Shown here in pieces: positions 8,856 through 16,868 of a stretch of DNA of 64,000 bases. A program made the position numbers and the translations under genes. This DNA comes from Cyanidium caldarium (taxonomy: Eukaryota > Rhodophyta > Bangiophyceae > Cyanidiales > Cyanidiaceae). A model generated the notes under the pieces. It saw only the letters and a program-made list of their open reading frames with translations. It had not been told where the DNA came from and searched no databases. The stretch is taken from assembly GCA_026184775.1 (NCBI GenBank), contig JANCYW010000015.1, positions 248,001 to 312,000 of the forward strand. Reading direction: 5' to 3'. Positions within the stretch are counted from its first letter, which is position 1. Each line of letters starts with the position of its first letter.

Positions 8856-10262
8856 ATGAACGCGCAAGGGTTGCCCGACGGGCCCGCGACCTTCGGCTCG
8901 CGGTTCGGACGCGCGGCACCCACCCCTCATCCGGAGGAGCACTACCCGGACAGCGCTTGGCCGCCTCCGCGTCCACCGTTTTCCTCCGGCGACCCGCTGT
9001 CGGCGGTGATTTCCGAAAAAACCGGCGAGTTGGAGCGCGCTCGCCAGAGCCGTTTACGCGCGCTGGAGGAACAGTTGCGCGAGCGCGACGACACCTTGCG
9101 ACGACTGCAGCTGGAGCATCACACCTGCCGGCAACGATGCGAACAGCTGGAGACGGAGGCCCGAGTGCTGCGCACGCAACTGAACGAGCGCGACACGCAG
9201 TGGCAGCGGTCCCAGCGCGAGGACGATGAGCGGCAGCACACGCTCACCGCCGAGCTGCGACAACTGCGAGACGCGCTCGCCAGCGAACAGGCCAACCGCG
9301 AGGAGACCGAGCGGCTCGGCGAGAAACTGGCCGCCTCGTTTGATGCCTACCTGGAGGGCTTCGAGCGCCGATATCGACAGCTGGTGCAGCGCGCCCGGCG
9401 ACAGGAACAGGCATTGCACGAGGCGCTGCAGGCGGAACGCTCCAAGCGAGCGCCACTGCAGCGGCAGTGGGAACGCGACCGCCTGGCCCTGCACGAAGCG
9501 CAGCGCCAGCTGGAGACGTTGCAGACGCAGGCGCGAGATGCCGCCGACAAGTGGCAGGCACAACTGCGGGAGCTGCAACGCGAGAACGACGCGCTGCAAC
9601 AAGAGTGCCCGCAGCTGCGCGAGCAGTTGCGGCTCGTGCAAGACGAGGCCGACCGCGAGCGCGAGCGCTTCCTGGAGGCGTCACGGGAAGCGTACGCCAT
9701 GCTGGACGAGTCGGCCGCCCGTAACGATGCCCTCGAGACGCAGCTGGAGCAGGTCAGCGCGCAGCTGCGTCGACTGCGCACCGACGGCGACGCCAAGGTC
9801 GCCGCCGAGCAGGCGCACGGACAAACGCTGGAGCGGGAGTTGGAGAGCCAACGGACGCGCACCGCCTACCTCGAAGAGCGGTGGATGGAGTCGCAACAGC
9901 TGGTCGAACGCCTGACGCAGGAGAACGCCAAGCAGCGCAGCGAGGTGCTGCAATTGCGCGATGAGCTGGCGCGCGTACAAGCACGCTGTGCGTACGCGGA
10001 GAAACGATTGGAGCAGCTGCTGCGCGATACGCTGCAGACGCCGCCGGCACACGCAACATCGCCGCCATCCGCCACACGTTTCCTGCCCCGCAGCACCGAG
10101 ATCCTCGGTGGCGGCGGTGCGGTGGCAGTGGGCACGCGTTTCGAGCCGGCGACGCCGACGGCGCCCGAGGAGAACGCCTCGTTTCGGGCGCGGGTGCGCG
10201 CGTATCTAGGCAAGCAGGCCGCCGCCGGTGGTAGCGCCAGTCGTCACCCGTCGCCCCACTGA
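8856..10262 (+). CDS. Long coiled-coil protein, function unknown
   Basis: 468 residues from the first ATG (8856, MNAQGLPDG); the open frame extends 33 bases upstream only through a GTG. After a Pro-rich head of about 45 residues, residues ~50-395 are one nearly continuous Glu/Gln/Arg/Leu heptad pattern (ELERARQSRLRALEEQLRER and similar), followed by a Pro/Gly/Ala-rich tail. No enzymatic motif, membrane segment or targeting signal is visible. Such proteins are usually structural: cytoskeletal, centrosomal or organelle-division scaffolds. It could also be a tether or a meiotic/nuclear coiled coil; I do not recognise the family. It is divergent from the kinase gene and converges on the CSB gene with 71 bp between stops. 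Confidence 0.75.
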   Translation: MNAQGLPDGPATFGSRFGRAAPTPHPEEHYPDSAWPPPRPPFSSGDPLSAVISEKTGELERARQSRLRALEEQLRERDDTLRRLQLEHHTCRQRCEQLETEARVLRTQLNERDTQWQRSQREDDERQHTLTAELRQLRDALASEQANREETERLGEKLAASFDAYLEGFERRYRQLVQRARRQEQALHEALQAERSKRAPLQRQWERDRLALHEAQRQLETLQTQARDAADKWQAQLRELQRENDALQQECPQLREQLRLVQDEADRERERFLEASREAYAMLDESAARNDALETQLEQVSAQLRRLRTDGDAKVAAEQAHGQTLERELESQRTRTAYLEERWMESQQLVERLTQENAKQRSEVLQLRDELARVQARCAYAEKRLEQLLRDTLQTPPAHATSPPSATRFLPRSTEILGGGGAVAVGTRFEPATPTAPEENASFRARVRAYLGKQAAAGGSASRHPSPH

Positions 10263-10333
10263 AACGACGACAGTGTCGGACACTGGTGACGCATCGATAT
10301 CGCCCTCGCACGCGGTATCATCGTCGCGATAGG

Positions 10334-13096
10334 TCATGGGCGATGTTCCGCGCCGCAGCGAAACGCCGGCCGCAGACGCCACACGCCCTCCGCGTCGTCG
10401 GCGGCCGCCGCCGCTTCGAAGGTGGCCACGCGCCGCAGGGTCTCTTTCAAGTCGGCCGGTCGCAAGCCGCGTTCTTGCAGAAACCCGCGCATGGCCCGCA
10501 CGATGTACGCGGTGGTGGCCGGCTGTGCTTCATCGGCGCTGCCGACTAGCGTCACCAGACGCTCCAGCAGCTGCTGCGTTTGATGCAATTGGGCGCGCGG
10601 CCGATCCGCGCCCGCTCGCTCCCGCATCCGCTGCAATAGAATCGCCGAGCTAGGCGTCGCCGGCGACGCCGCATGCGCCACCATGGTGGTGGCCGGTCTG
10701 ATGGATGCACGCGTTCGCGAACTTGTCTCCGTGATGGTCGCTCCCGGGATCGCTGCATCAGCTCCCGATGGCTGCGTTGCCGATTTGCGCAGCTCCATCA
10801 CCGCCATGTCCGCCAACCGACTGGCCTCCTGCTGCACCACGAAACGATCGTAGGGCGTCAGTGGCACCTGCCCGCTGCGCTGCAACGTCTCGTCGTAATC
10901 CACCGTCTGCAACGCCGCCCGTGCTTGGCGCTCGCTCTTGCCCGCCAGCACCGCCTGCACCAGCGACACCGCCGCGTTCGCCTTGCCGGATGCGGTGTCG
11001 CCGCGCCCCATATCCATATCGTCGACATCATCGCGACGGTGTCGCGCCCGCCGTGGAGTTTCCTCCATCTCCTCCGCCTCCTCCAGCGTCAACAAATCCC
11101 GTATCTCCCGGTGTTTGAAGAACCGCCGCTTGCGCGGGTCATGCAACACCTTCTCCGAGAGAAAGTACTTGAAGATCTGTCGGTGGTAGATCTTCTCCTC
11201 GATGGTGCCGCGCGTCACCAGCCGGTACACCGCCACCGGCCGCTGTTGCCCGATGCGCCAAGCGCGCTCCCGCGCCTGCAAGTCCACGCTCGGGTTCCAG
11301 TCGGGGTCGTAGATCACCACCCGATCGGCGCCGGTGAGGTTCAGCCCCAGCCCGCCCACCCGCGTGGTCAACAGAAACAGCTGCATCTCCGCGCTGTGGT
11401 TGAACTCGTGCACCAGGTGCGCGCGCACCGCCACCTCGGTCTCACCATCCATGCGCAAGTAGGTGTAGCCGCGTCGCCGCACAAAACGCTCCAACACGTT
11501 CAGCATCGAGCGCGTCTGCGAGAAGAGCAGCACCCGGTGGCCGCCGGCGAGCAGCTCGCGCAGCAGCTGCTCCAGCACGCGCATTTTGCCGGGCAGCTCG
11601 CCGCAGGATGATGACGGTGATAAACTTGTCGTACTGGAGCGTTGCAGACGCGCCCGCTCGTCCACACTCAGCAGCACGGGATGGTTGCACATTTTGCGCA
11701 GCGTGGTGATGATCGGCAACAGGTTCACGTCGCCACTCAACACCCGCTCCATGTCCAGCGCGTCCAGATAGGCGCGGTACAGCTCGCGCTGACCCGACGT
11801 CAGCGAGCAAAACAGCACCTGGTCGCGTTTGGGCGGCAGTTGCACGCTCACATCCTTCTTCAGGCGGCGCAATAAATACGGCGCGATGAGGTCCTTCAGC
11901 ACCGCCGCACAGCGATACGCCAACTGCACCTGCACCGGAGTGGCGTTGGCAAACCCGCCCATGGAGATGGGAATGCAGAACTGCTCCTCGAACGCCGGCA
12001 GCGTGCCCAGCCGTCCGGGAAACACAAAGTCGAACAGGCTCCACAGCTCTTGCAGGCGGTTCTGCAGCGGCGCGCCGCTGAGGATGATGCGGTGCTCGCT
12101 GCGCAGCTGTTTGCACACGCGGGTGATGTCGGCGTCGACGTTGCGGATGCGGTGGCCCTCGTCGAGGATAGCGTAGGCCCAGCGCACGGGTAGAAGACGG
12201 TCGGCTTGCCGCCGCAGCTGCTCGTAGCTGGTGAGCAACACCTGGCCGACACCACCGCGGCGGTGTGCTGATGGGAGCGCGCTGGCACTGCCCAGGGTGG
12301 CGTGGAATACGTGCGGTGTCGCCTGCGGCCACCAGTCGTGCAGCTCGCGGCACCACTGCGCCAACACGGTGACCGGGGTGACGATGAGCGTCGGTCCGTC
12401 CAGTCGGCCGGAGTAGTGCAGCGCCGCCAGGAACGCGATGATCTGCACCGTCTTGCCCAGCCCCATCTCATCGCCCAAAATGCCACCGGTGCGCTGGCAG
12501 TGCAGCTGCCACAGCCATCGCACCGCGTCGAATTGGTAGTCGAACAGGCGGCGATATGTGGTGCCGGGCATGCGCAACTCGGCGTCGATCAACACATCGC
12601 AAGCCGCTGCGTCGTCTGGAGAAGAAGATTTTGGCATTGTGGGCGCTGCGGTGTCTGGTATCGACGAAATGCCGTCTCGCGCCTCCCCATCTACCTCCTC
12701 CAACGGTCGAGACGCGACGGACGCTTCCTCATCGCCATTCTCGGTGTCGCTCACCGCCCCCTCATCCTCCTCCAAGTCGACCTCCATTTCGCGCACCACC
12801 CGCTCCAGCGCCGCCACTTTGCGTCCCAACTGTCGCACCCGACCCCATTTCCGACCACCCGATGCCTCAGCAACTGCCACCAGCTCCTCTGCGCCTTGAC
12901 GATGCGCGTCTGCGCTTTCGAGAGCGCCACGGTATCGTTTCCGCGCCTCCCCCAACTCCTCCCGCACCGCGTCCAGCGCCCGTCGACGCGCCCGCTGTAC
13001 AGCCTGCTCCACAAACACCTCCTCATCCACCGCCTCCACCTGCAACGGTTTGTCCGATGCCGTCGTACTGTCGGTCTTCTCCTCGGCACTCTCCAT
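10334..13096 (-). CDS. ERCC6: CSB/Rad26-type SNF2 DNA translocase
   Basis: 920 residues. A charged, coiled N-terminal region (1-150) precedes the SNF2 ATPase core: Walker A GDEMGLGKT (208-216), motif II as DEGH (312-315) rather than DEAH, LSGAPLQNRLQELWSLFDFV, and a helicase-C half with LFSQTRSMLNVLERF and RAWRIGQQRPVAVYRL. The DEGH box and the wording ILDEGHRIRN are typical of the Cockayne syndrome B/Rad26/Rhp26 subfamily, which remodels stalled RNA polymerase II and starts transcription-coupled nucleotide excision repair in the nucleus. The C-terminal ~250 residues are poorly conserved. Its start lies only 68 bp from that of the divergent glycosyltransferase gene. Confidence 0.93.
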   Translation of the reverse strand: MESAEEKTDSTTASDKPLQVEAVDEEVFVEQAVQRARRRALDAVREELGEARKRYRGALESADAHRQGAEELVAVAEASGGRKWGRVRQLGRKVAALERVVREMEVDLEEDEGAVSDTENGDEEASVASRPLEEVDGEARDGISSIPDTAAPTMPKSSSPDDAAACDVLIDAELRMPGTTYRRLFDYQFDAVRWLWQLHCQRTGGILGDEMGLGKTVQIIAFLAALHYSGRLDGPTLIVTPVTVLAQWCRELHDWWPQATPHVFHATLGSASALPSAHRRGGVGQVLLTSYEQLRRQADRLLPVRWAYAILDEGHRIRNVDADITRVCKQLRSEHRIILSGAPLQNRLQELWSLFDFVFPGRLGTLPAFEEQFCIPISMGGFANATPVQVQLAYRCAAVLKDLIAPYLLRRLKKDVSVQLPPKRDQVLFCSLTSGQRELYRAYLDALDMERVLSGDVNLLPIITTLRKMCNHPVLLSVDERARLQRSSTTSLSPSSSCGELPGKMRVLEQLLRELLAGGHRVLLFSQTRSMLNVLERFVRRRGYTYLRMDGETEVAVRAHLVHEFNHSAEMQLFLLTTRVGGLGLNLTGADRVVIYDPDWNPSVDLQARERAWRIGQQRPVAVYRLVTRGTIEEKIYHRQIFKYFLSEKVLHDPRKRRFFKHREIRDLLTLEEAEEMEETPRRARHRRDDVDDMDMGRGDTASGKANAAVSLVQAVLAGKSERQARAALQTVDYDETLQRSGQVPLTPYDRFVVQQEASRLADMAVMELRKSATQPSGADAAIPGATITETSSRTRASIRPATTMVAHAASPATPSSAILLQRMRERAGADRPRAQLHQTQQLLERLVTLVGSADEAQPATTAYIVRAMRGFLQERGLRPADLKETLRRVATFEAAAAADDAEGVWRLRPAFRCGAEHRP

Positions 13097-13164
13097 GACC
13101 GCCGTGCATTCAGTTCAGACGGGACGTCAGGTATAGAACGAGGCGTGGCGGGAGCGACCCGTCG

Positions 13165-15543
13165 ATGACGTGCGGAAATTTGCCTCGGGCCATGCATCGC
13201 GCCGATGCGGACTTGGACGCGGGCGAGCGTTGTCGCCCGCCCTGCAAACGTCCCAACGAGTGCATGCTGGTGTTCGGTTTTATCGGGGTCGTTGGCACTT
13301 GGAGCCGGTGTGACTGCAGTCGCCCCAGACAAAACGCTGTTTGTCGGCGACGTGGCTGCGCTTCCAACCCTGCACACCGACTCCGTCAACGACCGACGCG
13401 ATGCCGCGGTAACCGTGTGCTGGACGGACGCGAGCGACTCGGTAGGCACGGCACTCCCAATCTGTTGCTCACGCTGGAAAACAGAGATGACCGCCAGCGC
13501 TTCACCTTCCAAAGGGCCTGGCAAGCGACCAGATCCGTGGTCGTCCCTCGAGGACGTCGCCTCGGCCCCGTTCTGCTCATCCTGTGGGTGTGTTACTGGA
13601 ATTTCTGGCGAGGCAACGGCGACTTTTCTATCATGGACAACACCGAGCCCAAATTTGCCATATGCGCTCGGAACATGATCGAGTCGGGCGACTGGCTGAC
13701 GCCCACGTGGAACGGCAACCTGCGCTTCGACAAGCCGCCGCTGGTCTACTGGCTGCAGGCACTGGCGTATCTGCTGTTCGGCTACACCGAGTGGGCCACA
13801 CGGCTGCCCACCGCACTGGCAGCCACCGCGGCCGTCGCCGTGGTGTATGCGCTGGGCGCGCGATTCGATGCGCAACGCTGGCGCGCCATGCCCGTCGCCG
13901 GCCTAACGGCCGCCCTGGCGGCCGCCGCCAACTTGTATGCGGTGGGCTGGGCGCGCAGCGGCGTCTCCGACATGGTGCTGTGTGCGACTATCACCGCAGC
14001 GCTCGCCTGCTTCTTCTGCGGCTACGCCAGTGCGCCCGGCCGCGCCCGACGCTGGTGGTATTGGGCGTTTTTCGTGTTCACCGCGCTCGCCGTGCTCACC
14101 AAAGGCCCGCTGGGCGCCTTTTTGCCGGCCGCCATCGCCAACCTGTTCCTGCTCGCGGTCGGCCAGTGGCGCGCAGTGGCCCTGCACGAGATGCCGTTGG
14201 GGAGCGGGATCGGCATCGCTTCGGCCATCGCCCTGCCGTGGTACGTGCTCATCGTGCAGCGGTTCGGGGTGCAGTACGTGCGCGCTTTTTTCGGGTATCA
14301 CAACCTGGCGCGCCTCACCACCGCGGTGAATGCGCATGGCGGTCCGTGGTATTACTACGTGGTGTGTCTGGCGGTGGGCTTCTTTCCGTGGAGCGTCTGG
14401 CTGCCGGCGCTGGCGCCGCGGGTGGCATCAGCGTGGCGAGAGCGGTCGCAGTGGAGGCAACGACCGCGCCCGGAACAGCTCGAACTGTTTCTGATGGTGT
14501 GGTTCGGGTGGGTGCTGCTGTTCTTCTCCGGCATTCGCACCAAACTGTTCAGTTACATCCTGCCGGGCGTTCCCGCGGCGGCGCTGCTAATCGGAATGTA
14601 TGTGGCGCGCCAGTTTGCCGCCCCAGCCCGGACATCGCGCCCGCTGCAGCACACCTGGCCGGCGTTGGTCGCGTCGCTGGGCATGGCCGGCGCGGCGGCA
14701 TTCTGTGGCCAGGTGGCGCATTGGGTGCACACCAGCAGTGGAGGCGGCGGCGACCCGTGGATTATCGGCTACTGCTTGCGGCAGATACGCGAACAGCATT
14801 TGGGCGTGCGCGGCGCCCTGCCGTGGCTGTTGGGCGCGGTGTCTCTGTTGCCGACGGTGAGCAGCGCCGCGGCGTATCGCTGGGCGGCCGTGCCATGCGC
14901 CGTCGCCTTTATGGCGTTCCAGGCGTCGTTCCTGATGCCCTGCCTGTCGGTGTGGGACGCGGCGCATCAGCGACCGCTGCGCATGCTGGCCGAGCGCGTG
15001 TACGAAGAACGGACGCGCGCCCCGCGGACCGCCACCCGGCGCGTTTACATGTTGGTGTTCGGGTGGTGCGATGGTGCGGCCGAGGGCCAGCCGTCGGTGG
15101 TATGGTACAGCCGCTGCAATCGGTGGCACTTTGCCGAGCGCGCCGAGGAGACGCTGGCGGCGATTGTCGCCGAGGCCGCGGCGCCCGATGGTGCCGCCCG
15201 GGCGATTCCCCCGCGGCCGGCGGCAGCGGCACCGCGCACCGCTGCTGAGCTGCGCGCGCTGGTAGAGCTGGGCGGCGCATCGGTATCCGGCGATGCCACC
15301 GTGCTGGTGCTCGCCGACGACAACTTGTGGCACACCGTCCCCGGTGGTGTGGCGGGCGCGGCGCCCGTGGCCCGAAGCGGTCCATTTGTGCTGTATCGGG
15401 TGCGTGTGGCCGACGCCTACGACGCGCTCTGTGCAGTTGAACGCCACGGCGGGACGCTGCCGTTCCGCCGCCGGCAAGAGGCTTTGAGTCATGTCGCCCG
15501 GGAGCCCGCCCCTCCACAGGCAACGCTGGAAATACCTCGCTGA
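13165..15543 (+). CDS. ArnT/PMT-like polyprenyl-phosphate glycosyltransferase (bacterial type)
   Basis: 792 residues from the first ATG; a later in-frame ATG at 13264 is equally possible, since 13165 lies 68 bp from the divergent CSB start. About 110 Arg/Cys-rich residues precede the first membrane span, which could be a plastid transit peptide. The core is a GT-C fold: the acidic first loop around MDNTEPKFA, the ArnT-like signature NGNLRFDKPPLVYW, then about ten further hydrophobic spans. ArnT moves aminoarabinose from undecaprenyl phosphate to lipid A; cyanobacterial relatives glycosylate unknown acceptors. The ~250-residue C-terminal region after the last span is hydrophilic with Ala/Pro stretches. 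A cyanobacterial or bacterial origin is likely; sugar and acceptor are unknown. Confidence 0.8.
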   Translation: MTCGNLPRAMHRADADLDAGERCRPPCKRPNECMLVFGFIGVVGTWSRCDCSRPRQNAVCRRRGCASNPAHRLRQRPTRCRGNRVLDGRERLGRHGTPNLLLTLENRDDRQRFTFQRAWQATRSVVVPRGRRLGPVLLILWVCYWNFWRGNGDFSIMDNTEPKFAICARNMIESGDWLTPTWNGNLRFDKPPLVYWLQALAYLLFGYTEWATRLPTALAATAAVAVVYALGARFDAQRWRAMPVAGLTAALAAAANLYAVGWARSGVSDMVLCATITAALACFFCGYASAPGRARRWWYWAFFVFTALAVLTKGPLGAFLPAAIANLFLLAVGQWRAVALHEMPLGSGIGIASAIALPWYVLIVQRFGVQYVRAFFGYHNLARLTTAVNAHGGPWYYYVVCLAVGFFPWSVWLPALAPRVASAWRERSQWRQRPRPEQLELFLMVWFGWVLLFFSGIRTKLFSYILPGVPAAALLIGMYVARQFAAPARTSRPLQHTWPALVASLGMAGAAAFCGQVAHWVHTSSGGGGDPWIIGYCLRQIREQHLGVRGALPWLLGAVSLLPTVSSAAAYRWAAVPCAVAFMAFQASFLMPCLSVWDAAHQRPLRMLAERVYEERTRAPRTATRRVYMLVFGWCDGAAEGQPSVVWYSRCNRWHFAERAEETLAAIVAEAAAPDGAARAIPPRPAAAAPRTAAELRALVELGGASVSGDATVLVLADDNLWHTVPGGVAGAAPVARSGPFVLYRVRVADAYDALCAVERHGGTLPFRRRQEALSHVAREPAPPQATLEIPR

Positions 15544-15597
15544 CGATGATCGGGCGCGTCGGATACCTCCGTCACGCTGCCACTGCCTCCTCCATGC

Positions 15598-16554
15598 TCA
15601 GGCGTGCAACAGGCGCACCGTGATGCCGCGTTCGTGCATGTATTGTTTCAGGTCGCCAATGCGCAGTTTGTTGTCGTGAAAGAGTGATGCCGCCAGCACC
15701 GCATCGGCGTCGCCCTGCACAACGGCCTCCACAAAGTGTTCCATGGTGCCGGCGCCTCCGCTGGCCACCACCGGGATGTGCACCGCCTCGGAGACCGCCC
15801 GCGTCAGTTCCAGGTCGAATCCGGCCAGCGTGCCGTCAGCGTCCATGCTGGTGAGCAGGATCTCGCCGACGCCCAGCTGCTCGCCCTGGCGCGCCCACTC
15901 CACCGCGTCCAGGCCAGTGGGCGTGCGGCCACCGCCGATATACACCTCGTACTTGCCAGGCGCTACGCGCTTGGCGTCGATCGCCAGCACGAGGTTGGCG
16001 CTGCCGATGGGCCCAGCGCACTCGGCGAGCAGTTGCGGTCGCCGCACCGCCGCGCTGTTGATGGCGACCTTGTCGGCGCCAGCGTTGAGGGTCGCGCGCG
16101 CATCCTCCAGCGTGCGAATACCGCCGCCCACGGTGAGCGGCATAAATACCGTGCCGGCCACCTTCTCCACCACCCGCAACGTGGTGGCGTGCTCGTGCGG
16201 CGTGGCCGATATGTCGAGAAACACCAGCTCGTCGGCGCCCTCCTCGTAGTACACCTGGGCCTGTTCCACCGGATCACCCGCGTCGCGCAGATTGACAAAG
16301 TTCACCCCTTTCACCACCCGCCCGTCCTTCACGTCCAAGCACGGAACGATGCGTTTCGCCAGACCGGCGTCCAGCGGGTTTTGCGACAAGTCCATCGTGT
16401 CATCCCAGTACCACGACTCGGGCAGCGGATGCGCCACACAGGTCAGTCGGCGCGGCCGCCGCCAGTGAGGACGAGCGCTTAACGAGGAATGCAGCGCTCT
16501 TCGACTAGTCCATACCGGCGTGATAAATAGGGATAGTCGCGGAGTGGGAGGCAT
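15598..16554 (-). CDS. hisF: Imidazole glycerol phosphate synthase, cyclase subunit HisF
   Basis: 318 residues from the ATG at 16554. Residues ~1-58 (Ser/Arg/Leu-rich, few acids) look like a plastid transit peptide. The (beta/alpha)8 barrel follows: [20 protein letters not shown] with the first catalytic Asp, [24 protein letters not shown] with the second catalytic Asp, and [13 protein letters not shown]. HisF uses ammonia made by the HisH glutaminase to form the imidazole ring of histidine and release AICAR. In plants and fungi both activities lie in one HIS7 polypeptide; here there is no glutaminase domain, so a separate HisH is required, and none is in the window. Longer in-frame sequence up to 16782 is not needed. 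Convergent with the ArnT-like gene, 54 bp apart. Confidence 0.93.
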   Translation of the reverse strand: MPPTPRLSLFITPVWTSRRALHSSLSARPHWRRPRRLTCVAHPLPESWYWDDTMDLSQNPLDAGLAKRIVPCLDVKDGRVVKGVNFVNLRDAGDPVEQAQVYYEEGADELVFLDISATPHEHATTLRVVEKVAGTVFMPLTVGGGIRTLEDARATLNAGADKVAINSAAVRRPQLLAECAGPIGSANLVLAIDAKRVAPGKYEVYIGGGRTPTGLDAVEWARQGEQLGVGEILLTSMDADGTLAGFDLELTRAVSEAVHIPVVASGGAGTMEHFVEAVVQGDADAVLAASLFHDNKLRIGDLKQYMHERGITVRLLHA

Positions 16555-16868
16555 TCGGCGACAATTTGTGCGCCTGCCGACGGTGAGCGTCTCAGGCGAG
16601 CAGGGCGCGACGCCCGACGGGCGCTGCAGCGCGTTCTCAAAAACAGAGGTGGAAGTTTTTCGAACGTGATGGAATCGAACGGAACGCGAGCGCAAGGGGC
16701 GCTGGCGTGAAGAGAACCTCCCGAGGCGTATTCCCGTCTGGGTGTCTGCAGCCCCATAACGGCTCGCTGCGCGCCGCCACATTCACCAGGAGTGCCTGCA
16801 GGTTGCTTCCAGTGACAGGTCAGGGACCTCGATCCCGACTCGGCGCTCAGTGAACGGGTGGAAGGCTC
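16555..16868. other. Intergenic, shared promoter of HisF and ThrRS
   Basis: 314 bp between two divergent genes for organelle-targeted proteins of bacterial type. No RNA gene or clear motif seen. Confidence 0.5.
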
